Shown here piece after piece: positions 1-8,220 of a stretch of 64,000 nucleotides of DNA. The stretch's first letter is position 1. Each line of letters starts with the position of its first letter. The stretch comes from Pseudomonas triticicola. GTDB lineage: Bacteria > Pseudomonadota > Gammaproteobacteria > Pseudomonadales > Pseudomonadaceae. A program made the translations under genes and the position numbers. The notes below the pieces were generated by a model that was not told the origin of the DNA, made no database searches, and saw only the letters and a list, made by a program, of their open reading frames with translations. Where the stretch lies: NCBI RefSeq assembly GCF_019145375.1, contig NZ_JAHSTX010000002.1:376001-440000 (forward strand). Reading direction: 5' to 3'.

Positions 1-270
1 AATCGAGCGGACGAATTCGGCCTGTTCATCATTGGCCGGTGGCGCCTGACGGGTTTGCGAGGAGGGCGCCGGTTGCTCCATCTGCCCGGTCAACTGGCCG
101 AGGATCTGCATCGGGTCCTGGCCGGTGAGCCAGCCGATGCCGACAATCAGCACGATGGCCGTCAGGCTCAGGCCCTTGCCGCCACCGAAGCGCATGCCGC
201 CGCCACCGCCGGCATCATCACCTCGGGCGTCGACGACGTTGTCACTGCGTCGGCCTTTTTTCCATAGCAT
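1..270 (-). CDS. ypfJ: YpfJ-type neutral zinc metallopeptidase, N-terminal part
   Basis: Only the first 90 codons lie in the window; the gene runs off the left edge. The start MLWKKGRRSDNVVD, a glycine-rich stretch with RFGGGKG, and one membrane segment (about residues 33-50) match the start of the YpfJ / KPN_02809 family of membrane-anchored neutral zinc metallopeptidases. A proline-rich linker follows (about 66-80). The catalytic HExxH domain would lie outside the window, so enzymatic function is inferred from the N-terminus alone. The start ATG at 270 has an AGAGGA ribosome-binding site eight bases upstream. The substrate of this family is unknown to me. Confidence 0.8.
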   Translation of the reverse strand, partial: MLWKKGRRSDNVVDARGDDAGGGGGMRFGGGKGLSLTAIVLIVGIGWLTGQDPMQILGQLTGQMEQPAPSSQTRQAPPANDEQAEFVRSI

Positions 271-661
271 GTGGGAATCCTCTTTTATTGCCGGTGATGA
301 GTCTGCTGGTGATGAGTGTTGCCGCTGTGTGAGTGTGGCGCCAGTCCGGTCGTCCGTCCATGCACACGCGCCCACATGGTGCGGGCCTGGTATTGACGGT
401 CGAGCGGGCCGTGAATTCAATCCCGAGTGGAATTTCTTCCGTCGAATTCATGAACCCGCTGTTTCGACGGCAGTCTGTGATGTTGCACACTGGCCGGGCG
501 CCGAAGTGGCGGGAATCTTGCCTCAAGGTTTTGCCTGGCGGCGGTTTCCCGGCGAAGAAGTGTGCAACCTGTGCGGTTGCTGAAAGCTCAGCCGACTATG
601 ATTGCCACAACGATTGCCGCCAGCGCGAACGCTCGCCCGGGTATTTTTTCAGAGATTGCCA
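271..661. other. Divergent intergenic region, no gene
   Basis: This 391-base gap separates the divergently transcribed metallopeptidase and DMT transporter genes and should hold both promoters. GGTGATGAGT occurs twice in direct orientation (293-302 and 308-317), close to the metallopeptidase start. I see no convincing promoter hexamers, hairpin or small gene. Confidence 0.5.
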
Positions 662-1540
662 ATGACCGTCAGCACCCCGCTCTCCGGTGTCAACCAGCCC
701 TTCAAGGGGATCTTGCTGATTGTCGTGGCGACGTTCCTGTTTTCCAGCCACGACGCGTTGTCAAAATACCTCTCCGGTTTTTATCCGATCGTGATGGTGG
801 TGTGGGCGCGCTATGTGGTGCACACCTTGTTGATGGCGGGGATTTTCCTGCCGCAGTCCGGCTTGCGTGTGCTGCGCACCAAGAAGCCGTTATGGCAGCT
901 CGCCCGTGCCCTGTGCCTGCTCGGCACCAGCCTGTTTTTCACCACGGCGCTGCTGTACATCCCGCTGGCCGAAGCCACGGCGGTCAACTTTCTCGCACCG
1001 GTATTGGTGACGGCGTTATCGGTGCCGTTGCTCAAGGAACGGGTCACGCGCGGGCAGTGGATTGCGGTGATCTGCGGCTTCATCGGCGTGCTGATCATCG
1101 TCCACCCGGGCGGCGAACTGTTTACCCCGGCGATCCTGCTGCCGTTCTGCTCGGCGCTGTTCTTCTGCTTCTACCAACTGCTGACGCGCAAGCTCGCCGA
1201 AGTGGATAGCCCGACCACCAGCAACTTCTTTGCCGGCCTGTGCAATACCCTGGTGATGAGCGCGCTGGTGCCGTTCTTCTGGCAGGTGCCGACGTTGCCT
1301 CATGCCGCGCTGATGCTGGCGCTGGGCAGTTGCGGGATGACGGCACATCTGTTCCTGACCCAGGCCTTCCGTCACGCAGCACCAGCCTTGCTGGCGCCGT
1401 TCGGCTATTGCCAGATCGTCTTTGCCGGGTTGTTGGGCTGGCTGCTGTTCAACCACACCCCGAGCGGGTTGACGGTGATTGGTATTGCGGTGATCTGTTG
1501 CAGCGGATTGGCGGCAGCGTGGCAGCAGAGCCGGCGCTGA
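662..1540 (+). CDS. DMT-superfamily transporter with two EamA domains
   Basis: The 292-residue protein has about ten hydrophobic segments arranged as two EamA repeats (roughly residues 15-145 and 155-285), as in RhaT/YdcZ-type drug/metabolite exporters of the inner membrane. Landmarks are FSSHDALSKY in the first helix and LAEATAVNFLAPV, the usual E-A-x4-P signature closing the first repeat. The ATG at 662 is chosen because the hydrophobic domain starts about 15 residues later. The frame is open further upstream to 602, but that extension is basic and unlike the family. The substrate cannot be read from sequence; amino acids or metabolites are usual. A REP pair follows the stop and probably ends the transcript. 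Confidence 0.85.
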   Translation: MTVSTPLSGVNQPFKGILLIVVATFLFSSHDALSKYLSGFYPIVMVVWARYVVHTLLMAGIFLPQSGLRVLRTKKPLWQLARALCLLGTSLFFTTALLYIPLAEATAVNFLAPVLVTALSVPLLKERVTRGQWIAVICGFIGVLIIVHPGGELFTPAILLPFCSALFFCFYQLLTRKLAEVDSPTTSNFFAGLCNTLVMSALVPFFWQVPTLPHAALMLALGSCGMTAHLFLTQAFRHAAPALLAPFGYCQIVFAGLLGWLLFNHTPSGLTVIGIAVICCSGLAAAWQQSRR

Positions 1541-1562
1541 AGAGCGGAATCCCGGTACAACT

Positions 1563-1652
1563 TGTGGGAGCGAGCCTGCTCGCGAAAGCGGTGTGTCAGT
1601 CGCCATATTCGGTGGCTGACGTGACGCCTTCGCGAGCAGGCTCGCTCCCACA
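1563..1652. repeat. REP pair (family 1)
   Basis: Two inverted copies of a REP unit, TGTGGGAGCGAGCCTGCTCG facing its reverse complement, separated by about 40 bases. It lies between the convergent DMT and MFS genes. This is the commonest short repeat of the window. Confidence 0.95.
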
Positions 1653-1672
1653 ATGGGATGTATGCAGGCAGG

Positions 1673-3010
1673 TTATTCGGTAACGGTCGGAATCTTGCGC
1701 GGTGCCATGAAGTACATCCACGTCAGTGCGAGGAAGTACATCGCCGGAATCAGCGTGAACAGCACCGTGTAGTTGTTGTTGGTGACGGTGAGGATGTGGC
1801 CGACGATCTGGGTCATGAACATCCCGCCGATCGCCGCGCACATGCCGCCGAAGCCGAACACCGTGCTCATCATGTGCTTGGGCGTGTAGTCCATCACCAG
1901 GCTCCAGATGTTCGCAGTCCAGGCCTGATGCGCGCCGATCGCCAGCGAGATCGCCGCCACCGCCACCCACAGATTCGCCGAGCCGGCAGCCATCACGACG
2001 CCGATGATGCAGCAGGCGAACAGCAACATCGACAGCAACCGCGCCTTGATCGAGTTCATGCCGCGACCGATCAGGAACGAGGACAGAATCCCGCCGCCGA
2101 CACTGCCGAAGTCAGCCGTGACGTAGATGATGATCAGCGGAATACCCATCTGCGTCACGTTGATGCCGAGGTTGTATTGCTGATTTAGAAACGGCGGCAG
2201 CCAGTACAGATAGAACCAGAACACCGGCGCGGTCAGCGAGTAGGCGAGGGCGAAGGCCCAGGTGCCGCGCATGCGCAGGATCTTGCTGAACGGCACGCGG
2301 GCCTGTTCCGGTTCGACTTGCTGCTGGATGTAATCGAGTTCCGACTGTTTAACCGTTGGGTGATCTTCCGGATTGAAATACTTCAGGCCCCAGAACAACA
2401 GCCAGATCCCGCCGAGTGCGGCCATGCACAGGAACGCCGCTTGCCAGCCCCACACATGCAGGACCAGTGGCAGCAGCATCGGCGTGAACATCGCGCCGAC
2501 GTTGGTGCCGGCGTTGAAGATGCCGGTAGCGACAGCGCGTTCACCGGCCGGGAACCACAGGCGCGTGGTTTTCACACAGGCCGGATAGTTGGCCGCTTCC
2601 GTCAGGCCGAGGATGAAGCGGCAGACCATGAAGCCGACTGCCGAGGTCGCCAGGCCATGGGCACCGGTGGCCAGGCTCCAGAGCAGTACGGCGCAGAAGA
2701 ACACGCGCTTGACGCCGACACGGTCGATCAGGCGTCCCTGCAGGACAAACCCGATCGCGTAGCCGACCTGAAACCAGAAGTTGATGTTGGCGTAATCCAT
2801 CGCCGTCCAGCTCATTTCCTTGGCGAGGATCGGCTGCATGACGCCGAGGGCGGCGCGGTCGATGTAGTTGAGGGTGGTGGCGAAAAACACCAGCGCCAGC
2901 ATGCCCCAGCGGGTCTTGCCGACAGCCATGGCGCCGCGGATCTTGTCGCCAATGCCACCCGTGGCAGTGCTCATGGCCGGAGCCATGCGGGAAGTCTGTG
3001 AAGGAATCAT
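1673..3010 (-). CDS. MFS transporter (ACS family), putative quinate/shikimate or aromatic-acid uptake
   Basis: A 445-residue major facilitator with 12 predicted membrane segments. It shows the anion:cation symporter (ACS, hexuronate/phthalate type) marks: TLNYIDRAALGV in helix 1, a G-R-L-I-D-R-x-G-x-K/R loop between helices 2 and 3, and RFILGLTEAANYPA. It is divergent from quiC and belongs to a quinate/shikimate cluster, so import of quinate, shikimate or a related ring acid is the best inference; sequence alone does not fix the substrate. ATG 3010 is preferred because GGTGGA precedes it; a GTG at 3019 is the alternative. The shared operator-like motif at 3172-3186 lies about 160 bases upstream. 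Confidence 0.85.
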   Translation of the reverse strand: MIPSQTSRMAPAMSTATGGIGDKIRGAMAVGKTRWGMLALVFFATTLNYIDRAALGVMQPILAKEMSWTAMDYANINFWFQVGYAIGFVLQGRLIDRVGVKRVFFCAVLLWSLATGAHGLATSAVGFMVCRFILGLTEAANYPACVKTTRLWFPAGERAVATGIFNAGTNVGAMFTPMLLPLVLHVWGWQAAFLCMAALGGIWLLFWGLKYFNPEDHPTVKQSELDYIQQQVEPEQARVPFSKILRMRGTWAFALAYSLTAPVFWFYLYWLPPFLNQQYNLGINVTQMGIPLIIIYVTADFGSVGGGILSSFLIGRGMNSIKARLLSMLLFACCIIGVVMAAGSANLWVAVAAISLAIGAHQAWTANIWSLVMDYTPKHMMSTVFGFGGMCAAIGGMFMTQIVGHILTVTNNNYTVLFTLIPAMYFLALTWMYFMAPRKIPTVTE

Positions 3011-3171
3011 GTGTTCCACCCGTTTTTGGATTTGTTATTTGGTGTTCTTTTCTGTCGAACACCTTGCCCGGTGGTTAGTGGCCGGACTCGATGTGCAACC
3101 GATGTTGGGCAGTGAACAAAAAATCGTCAATTCGCCAAATCGCCTTAGTGTTCGATAATCGCACGCAAAAC

Positions 3172-3186
3172 TAACCGGGTAGTACA
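3172..3186. promoter_or_regulatory. Operator-like motif, copy A (TAACC-N3-TAGTACA)
   Basis: TAACCGGGTAGTACA here matches, on the opposite strand, the motif before aroQ at 7527-7541 in 12 of 15 positions (TAACC, three variable bases, TAGTACA). Both lie in front of genes of the same pathway, which suggests a common regulator, most simply the TetR protein encoded between them. Confidence 0.5.
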
Positions 3187-3249
3187 CTTTAAATTGCTGC
3201 GCGCAGCGATGCAGCCAATAATTTCCCTCACTATAAAAACCCATTCCCT

Positions 3250-3331
3250 TGTAGGAGCTGCCGAAGGCTGCGATCTTTTGATCTTGATTGGAACGCAACA
3301 GCAAAGATCGCAGCCTTCGGCAGCTCCTACA
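3250..3331. repeat. REP-like palindrome (family 2)
   Basis: A long inverted repeat whose arms read TGTAGGAGCTGCCGAAGGCT and continue into GCGATCTTT, around an AT-rich centre. A diverged copy lies at 45075-45160. It sits just upstream of quiC and could affect its leader RNA. Confidence 0.9.
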
Positions 3332-3364
3332 CAAGATAAAGCGGCGCAGTCCGGGAGTTGAAAC

Positions 3365-5266
3365 ATGCAGCGTTCCATTGCCACCGTTTCCTTGAGCGGC
3401 ACCCTGCCGGAAAAACTCGAAGCCATTGCCGCCGCCGGGTTCGACGGCGTGGAGATTTTCGAAAACGACCTCCTGTACTACGACGGCAGTCCCCGGGAAA
3501 TCAAACAGATGTGCGCCGATCTCGGCATCGCCATCACCCTGTTTCAGCCGTTCCGTGACTTCGAAGGCTGCCGCCGCGATCGCCTGGTGCGCAATCTCGA
3601 GCGCGCCGAGCGCAAGTTCGATCTGATGCAGGAACTTGGCACCGACCTGGTGCTGGTCTGCAGCAACGCCTCGCCGGACAGTGTCGGCGATCAGCAAATC
3701 CTCGTCGATGATTTGCGCCTGCTGGCCGAACGCGCCGGCGCCCGTGGCTTGCGCATCGGTTACGAAGCGCTGGCGTGGGGCCGTCACGTCAATACTTATC
3801 AACAGGTCTGGGACATCGTTCGCCAGGCTGATCACCCCAACCTCGGCGTGCTGCTCGACAGCTTTCACACCCTTTCGCTGAAGGGCGATCCCAGCGCGAT
3901 CGCCGACATTCCCGGCGACAAGATCTTCTTCGTGCAAATGGCCGACGCGCCGATCCTGGCCATGGACGTGCTGGAGTGGAGCCGGCATTTCCGCTGTTTC
4001 CCGGGGCAGGGCGAATTCGATCTGCCGGGTTTCCTCGCGCCGATCATCAAGAGTGGCTATACCGGGCCGTTGTCGCTGGAAATCTTCAACGACGGCTTCC
4101 GCGCCGCGCCGCCACGGGCCAACGCTGCCGACGGTTTGCGCTCGTTGCTGTATCTGGAAGAGAAGACCCGTCAGCGTCTCGAGCAGGAAGCGACGCCGGT
4201 GGCCAACCGTGACATTCTTTTCGAAACGCCGCCGGCCAGCGAATACAACGGTGTGGAATTTCTTGAGTTTGCCGTCGACGAAGCGCTGGGCGCGAAGCTC
4301 AGTCACTGGCTGCAACGCCTGGGGTTCGCCAAGGCCGGGCAGCATCGCTCCAAGAGCGTCAGCCTGCTGCGTCAGGGCGATATCAACCTGATCCTCAACT
4401 CCGAGCCGTATTCGTTCGCCCATAGCTTTTTCGAAGCCCACGGCCCGTCGCTGTGCGCCACGGCCGTGCGGGTCAAGGACAGCGCCAGTGCGCTGGCCCG
4501 CGCAGTCGCTTACAAGGGGCAGCCCTATCGCGGGCTGGTCGGGCCGAATGAACTGGAGCTGGCGGCGGTGCGCGCACCGGACGGCAGCCTGATTTATCTG
4601 GTCGATGCGGACGCCGATGTGTACGGCACCGATTTCAACCTGTTGCCCGACGCGCAGACCGGCGGCGGCCTCAAGCGTATCGATCACATGGCCATGGCGT
4701 TGCCGGCCGACAGCCTCGACAGTTGGGTGCTTTTCTATAAAAGCCTGCTGGATTTCGAAGCCGACGATGAAGTGGTCTTGCCCGATCCGTACGGTCTGGT
4801 GAAGAGCCGCGCACTGCGCAGCCGCGACAGTTCGATCCGGCTGCCGCTGAACATCTCCGAGAACCGCAACACCGCCATTTCGCATGCGCTATCGAGTTAT
4901 CGCGGCTCCGGTGTGCACCACATCGCTTTCGATTGTGACGACATCTTCGCCCAGGTCAGTCGCGCCAAAGAGGCCGGCGTGCCGCTGCTGGACATCCCGC
5001 TCAATTATTACGACGACCTCGCGGCGCGTTTCGATTTCGACGATGAGTTTCTCAGCGAGCTGGCCTATTACAACGTGCTCTACGACCGTGACGCCCAGGG
5101 CGGCGAGTTGTTTCACGTCTACACCGAGCCGTTCGAGGGGCGTTTCTTCTTCGAGATCATCCAGCGCAAGAATGGCTATGCCGGCTACGGCGCGGCCAAC
5201 GTTGCGGTGCGGCTGGCGGCGATGGCCAAATCCCGCAGCGGCGCGGTGCGTCAGGCGAAGTTGTAG
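3365..5266 (+). CDS. quiC: 3-Dehydroshikimate dehydratase fused to an HPPD-like domain
   Basis: Converts 3-dehydroshikimate to protocatechuate, linking quinate/shikimate catabolism to the beta-ketoadipate pathway. The 633-residue protein has two parts. The N-terminal TIM-barrel sugar-phosphate-isomerase-type dehydratase (about 1-275) has its divalent-metal ligands in place: E134 (GYEALAW), D165 (LLDSFHT), Q191 (FVQMADAP) and E239 (LSLEIF). The C-terminal part (about 290-610) is a vicinal-oxygen-chelate fold related to 4-hydroxyphenylpyruvate dioxygenase and keeps a His-His-Glu facial triad, H441 (RIDHMAM), H519 (VHHIAF) and E597 (FFFEIIQR). This fusion is known from P. putida QuiC1. It is divergent from the MFS gene and followed by a TetR regulator about 100 bases downstream. 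Probably cytoplasmic. Confidence 0.95.
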   Translation: MQRSIATVSLSGTLPEKLEAIAAAGFDGVEIFENDLLYYDGSPREIKQMCADLGIAITLFQPFRDFEGCRRDRLVRNLERAERKFDLMQELGTDLVLVCSNASPDSVGDQQILVDDLRLLAERAGARGLRIGYEALAWGRHVNTYQQVWDIVRQADHPNLGVLLDSFHTLSLKGDPSAIADIPGDKIFFVQMADAPILAMDVLEWSRHFRCFPGQGEFDLPGFLAPIIKSGYTGPLSLEIFNDGFRAAPPRANAADGLRSLLYLEEKTRQRLEQEATPVANRDILFETPPASEYNGVEFLEFAVDEALGAKLSHWLQRLGFAKAGQHRSKSVSLLRQGDINLILNSEPYSFAHSFFEAHGPSLCATAVRVKDSASALARAVAYKGQPYRGLVGPNELELAAVRAPDGSLIYLVDADADVYGTDFNLLPDAQTGGGLKRIDHMAMALPADSLDSWVLFYKSLLDFEADDEVVLPDPYGLVKSRALRSRDSSIRLPLNISENRNTAISHALSSYRGSGVHHIAFDCDDIFAQVSRAKEAGVPLLDIPLNYYDDLAARFDFDDEFLSELAYYNVLYDRDAQGGELFHVYTEPFEGRFFFEIIQRKNGYAGYGAANVAVRLAAMAKSRSGAVRQAKL

Positions 5267-5368
5267 GGAATTCGTAAACGCGGGATCAAACACGGGCTGC
5301 GCGGCTTCCTTCACTGTCCCGCGCGGCCCATAATCGCCAGCTTGTGCAGTGATGGCCGTGAGCCCGCG

Positions 5369-6046
5369 ATGACCATGAATTCAGAACTTTCCGCCGCTGC
5401 TGTCGAGTCCGAGGCAGTGCCGCGCAAGAGTCGCAAGAACAATCCGGAAAAGACCCGCGAGAACATTTTGCAGGAGGCGATCGTCGAGTTCGTCCAGCAG
5501 GGCTTGTCCGGTGCCCGCGTCGACGCGATCGCCGAGCGTATCCACACCTCCAAGCGCATGATTTATTACTACTTCGGCAGCAAGGAGCAGTTGTACGCCG
5601 AGGTGCTGGAGAAGCTTTACGGCGATATCCGCAGCACGGAAAACCGCCTGCATCTGGACGAACTGCCGCCCGAGCTGGCGATCCGCCGGTTGGTGGAATT
5701 CACCTTCGATCACCATGACCACAACGTCGATTTCGTGCGCATTGTCAGCATCGAAAACATCCACAACGCCGAGTACGTAAAGCGTTCCGATGCGATCAAG
5801 GCGCTGAACAACACGATCCTCGACACCTTGGGCGGGATTCTGCAACGAGGCGCGGACGAGGGTTTGTTCCGGCGTGGCATCGATGCGCTGGACGTGCACC
5901 TGCTGATCAGTTCGTTCTGCTTCTATCGCGTGTCGAACCGCCACACGCTGGGAGAAATCTTCCAGATCGACCTGCCGGACGAAACCATCAAGCAGCGCCA
6001 CCGCGAGATGATCTGCGAATCGGTGTTGCGCTACCTGAAGGCCTGA
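5369..6046 (+). CDS. TetR-family regulator of the quinate/shikimate cluster
   Basis: A 225-residue TetR-type repressor. The N-terminal DNA-binding domain (about residues 28-75) has the typical order KTRENILQEAI, a helix-turn-helix around GARVDAIAERIHTSKRMIYYYFGSKEQLY, then an all-helical ligand domain. A basic, charged tail of about 25 residues precedes it. ATG 5369 is used; ATG 5375 is almost as good, and neither has a strong ribosome-binding site. It lies in the same direction as quiC, between quiC and the aroQ-aroE operon, so it probably controls both; the paired motif at 3172 and 7527 is the candidate target. The ligand is likely a pathway intermediate, but this is inference. Confidence 0.88.
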   Translation: MTMNSELSAAAVESEAVPRKSRKNNPEKTRENILQEAIVEFVQQGLSGARVDAIAERIHTSKRMIYYYFGSKEQLYAEVLEKLYGDIRSTENRLHLDELPPELAIRRLVEFTFDHHDHNVDFVRIVSIENIHNAEYVKRSDAIKALNNTILDTLGGILQRGADEGLFRRGIDALDVHLLISSFCFYRVSNRHTLGEIFQIDLPDETIKQRHREMICESVLRYLKA

Positions 6047-6058
6047 ATCGATCTTCCC

Positions 6059-6148
6059 TGTGGGAGCGAGCCTGCTCGCGAAAGCGGTGCGTCAGTCGCC
6101 CTGTTCGTTGACTGAATCGACGCCTTCGCGAGCAGGCTCGCTCCCACA
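6059..6148. repeat. REP pair (family 1)
   Basis: Inverted pair of the TGTGGGAGCGAGCCTGCTCG unit between the convergent TetR and AroE-like genes. Confidence 0.95.
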
Positions 6149-6163
6149 GAGTTACCCTGTTGT

Positions 6164-7018
6164 TCAGCCATTCATGCTCTGAAAATGCTCAAGCATGCGC
6201 TGCGCATCCGGCACCACGCCGCTGAACAGTTCAAACGCCTTCACCGCCTGAAACACCGCCATGTTGCCGCCATCCAGCGTGCGGCAACCCAAGGCGCGGG
6301 CGTCGCGCAGCAGTTCGGTTTCCAGCGGGAAATACACAATCTCCGCGACCCACATTGCCTTGCGCAGCAACCCGGCGGGCACCGGTGAACCCGGCAGCTT
6401 GGCCATACCCATCGGCGTGGTATTGACCAGGCCATCGGCCTGCGCCAGCGCCCTGAGCAAATCCGCTCCGGCCTGTGCGCGACTGGGGCCGAAATGTTGA
6501 TTCAGATTGTTTGCCAGGCTCTCGGCACGCTCGCGGTCGACATCAAAAATCGTCAATTGCCGTACGCCTTCGCTGAGCAGCGCGTGGGCCACCGCCGCGC
6601 CAGCGCCACCGGCGCCCATCTGGACTACACGTTCACGGGCAGCGTCCGTCAGACCCCGGCGAAAACCCTCGGCGAAACCGAGGCAATCGGTGTTGTGGCC
6701 GACACGCTTGCCGTCCTTCAGCACCACGGTGTTCACCGCGCCGATGCCCCGGGCCTCCGGCGACAATTCGTCGAGCAGCGGGATGATTGCCTGCTTGCAC
6801 GGGAAGGTGATGTTCAGCCCGGTGTAATTCATCCGCTCCGCCGCTTGCAGCAGGTCGGGCAGAGCTGTGCTGTCGAGGTGCAATTGATCGAGGTCGATGA
6901 GCTGGTACAGATAACGCAGGCCCTGCGCATCACCTTCGTGCTCATGCAGTGCCGGCGTGCGCGAAGCTTGAATCCCGGCGCCGATCAGCCCGGCGAGTAT
7001 CACCTTGGAACGCGACAT
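6164..7018 (-). CDS. AroE-family shikimate/quinate dehydrogenase paralogue
   Basis: A 284-residue NAD(P)-dependent dehydrogenase of the shikimate dehydrogenase family, expected to oxidise shikimate (or quinate) to the 3-dehydro form for catabolism. The substrate domain shows NITFPCKQ with catalytic Lys75 and GHNTDCLG with Asp111. The nucleotide fold begins at QMGAGGAGAAVAHAL (about 133-147). The N-terminal substrate loop reads IGAGIQASRTP instead of the biosynthetic AroE pattern with a Ser-x-Ser-Pro core, pointing to a catabolic paralogue. Its start is five bases after the aroQ stop, so the two are co-transcribed. Whether shikimate or quinate is the main substrate cannot be decided from sequence. 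Confidence 0.9.
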   Translation of the reverse strand: MSRSKVILAGLIGAGIQASRTPALHEHEGDAQGLRYLYQLIDLDQLHLDSTALPDLLQAAERMNYTGLNITFPCKQAIIPLLDELSPEARGIGAVNTVVLKDGKRVGHNTDCLGFAEGFRRGLTDAARERVVQMGAGGAGAAVAHALLSEGVRQLTIFDVDRERAESLANNLNQHFGPSRAQAGADLLRALAQADGLVNTTPMGMAKLPGSPVPAGLLRKAMWVAEIVYFPLETELLRDARALGCRTLDGGNMAVFQAVKAFELFSGVVPDAQRMLEHFQSMNG

Positions 7019-7023
7019 GGTTC

Positions 7024-7464
7024 TTACCTCTGCAACCGCTGGCTGAAATGCTCCAGCGCCAGGCGATAGCCATGGCTGCCGAACCCGCACATCACCGCCG
7101 TGGCGATTCCTGAAACAAATGAATGATGACGAAACGGCTCACGGGCGTGGACGTTGGACAGGTGCACCTCGATCACCGGCAACTCACTGGCAACCAAGGC
7201 ATCGCGAATCGCCACGGACGTGTGCGTCCACGCCGCCGGATTGATCACGATCCCGGCACAACGACCGCGCGCAGCGTGAATCCAGTCGAGCAGCTCGCCT
7301 TCATGATTGGTCTGGCGAAATTCTACGGTCAGGCCGAACTCGTCAGCCGCGCGACCACACAGTGCAGAAATATCCGTCAGGGTTTCATGACCATAGGTCG
7401 CCGGCTCGCGGGTGCCGAGCAGGTTCAGGTTCGGGCCGTTAAGCACCAGAACGATAGGGGACAT
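7024..7464 (-). CDS. aroQ: Type II 3-dehydroquinate dehydratase
   Basis: Interconverts 3-dehydroquinate and 3-dehydroshikimate. The 146-residue length and motifs are those of the dodecameric type II enzyme: [18 protein letters not shown] with the catalytic Tyr, [11 protein letters not shown] with the Asn and general-acid His, and [15 protein letters not shown]. It is first in a two-gene operon with the AroE-like dehydrogenase, so a catabolic role in quinate use is more likely than a biosynthetic one; a second aroQ copy elsewhere would be expected. ATG 7464 has GGAG eight bases upstream; the open frame extends to 7494 without a better start. The promoter region carries the operator-like motif at 7527-7543. 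Confidence 0.93.
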   Translation of the reverse strand: MSPIVLVLNGPNLNLLGTREPATYGHETLTDISALCGRAADEFGLTVEFRQTNHEGELLDWIHAARGRCAGIVINPAAWTHTSVAIRDALVASELPVIEVHLSNVHAREPFRHHSFVSGIATAVMCGFGSHGYRLALEHFSQRLQR

Positions 7465-7526
7465 TGGGGTAACTCCACTTATTGTTTTTGGCATCGGCCG
7501 AGAGGGTTCAGCCTGTGGAGATAAAA

Positions 7527-7551
7527 TGTACTAGATGGTTACATCGGTCAA
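7527..7551 (-). promoter_or_regulatory. aroQ promoter element with operator-like motif, copy B
   Basis: Reading leftward, a -35-like TTGACC (7551-7546) is followed within two bases by TGTAACCATCTAGTACA (7543-7527), an imperfect palindrome TGTA...TACA. Its TAACC-N3-TAGTACA core repeats the motif at 3172-3186. A repressor bound here would cover the promoter spacer. The -10 element is not clear. Confidence 0.45.
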
Positions 7552-7621
7552 TTGGACAACTTTAAGAGCCGTAATTTTCGTTCGGTGATCGCACAGGGGG
7601 GATCATGCCAAGCGTAATTTC

Positions 7622-7651
7622 AAAACGTAACGACAGCTTTTCTTACGTTTT
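7622..7651. repeat. Perfect 9-base inverted repeat
   Basis: AAAACGTAA and TTACGTTTT face each other across 12 bases. It could be a protein-binding site or form a weak hairpin in the leader of the DUF4160 transcript. No function is assigned. Confidence 0.5.
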
Positions 7652-7791
7652 TCTCGGCTCATTTCTCGAGCACCAACCCCACGCCCGCTAGTCTTCAGTG
7701 ACCTCCGGCACATCGCTTTGTGTTAACCGGTCGTCGGACTCGAAAGGAAATTCGAGATCTGGAAATTCATTAACCTAACGGATGGGTTAGT

Positions 7792-8220
7792 ATGAAGTTA
7801 TGCAGCTACAAAGGGATGTCGATTCGCATCATGTTGAGAGACGAACACTGCCCACCGCACGCCCATGTAGATGCGGGTGCCTGGAATGCCCGCTTCCGGT
7901 TCAGCTTCTGGCATAACGAAGTTGATCTGTGGGATGTCGTGCCGCTGTCCCGACGACAACCGCTCACTGTGCTTAACGGCTTGTGTCTGTCACTTGGACA
8001 ACCGGCGCACTTGCGTCGAGCACGAGGGATCTGGTGGTCGGCCGTGAAGACCGCTTGTCTCGATAATCAGATATGGGACTGCCAGGCAAACGAAGTGCCC
8101 GTAATGAAACCAGTCACCGACGAGACCTACAGGATCGGATCGGCGCGCTATGACCCCGACGAAGACAAGGTGCTGCTGTCCTTGATCGGCAAGTTGGAAG
8201 GAGTTGAGATCGAATTATGA
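7792..8220 (+). CDS. DUF4160-domain protein
   Basis: A 142-residue protein. Its N-terminal 80 residues carry the DUF4160 pattern: SYKGMSIRIMLRDEHCPPHAHV, where the PPHxHV histidines are the conserved core, followed by a short beta-rich segment. The remainder (about 85-142) is not recognised. Family function is unknown. The stop overlaps the start of the DUF2442 gene by four bases (ATGA), so the two are translationally coupled. DUF4160/DUF2442 pairs are common small accessory modules and have been suggested, without proof known to me, to behave like toxin-antitoxin pairs. Local GC is lower than in the neighbouring genes, which fits recent acquisition. Confidence 0.8.
   Translation: MKLCSYKGMSIRIMLRDEHCPPHAHVDAGAWNARFRFSFWHNEVDLWDVVPLSRRQPLTVLNGLCLSLGQPAHLRRARGIWWSAVKTACLDNQIWDCQANEVPVMKPVTDETYRIGSARYDPDEDKVLLSLIGKLEGVEIEL

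Larger units (their letters stand above)
3011..3364. other. Divergent control region of MFS transporter and quiC
   Basis: This 354-base gap holds the start regions of both genes. It contains the operator-like motif (3172-3186) and a REP-like palindrome of a second family (3250-3331) on the quiC side. No small gene is visible. Confidence 0.6.
7465..7791. other. Divergent intergenic region between aroQ and the DUF4160 gene
   Basis: This 327-base gap holds the aroQ promoter with its operator-like motif (7527-7543), a perfect 9-base inverted repeat (7622-7651), a small inverted repeat CTCGAA/TTCGAG (about 7739-7757) and a short stem CTAAC/GTTAG just before the DUF4160 start. No small gene is evident. 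Confidence 0.55.

Noticed and set aside
3250-3331. The long palindrome before quiC as a terminator or operator
   Set aside because: A diverged copy occurs at 45075-45160 in an unrelated setting, and no T tract follows, so it is a dispersed repeat.
3035-4885. A 616-codon open frame opposite quiC
   Set aside because: It overlaps the quiC coding region, whose catalytic residues are all conserved, and also runs across the REP-like palindrome.
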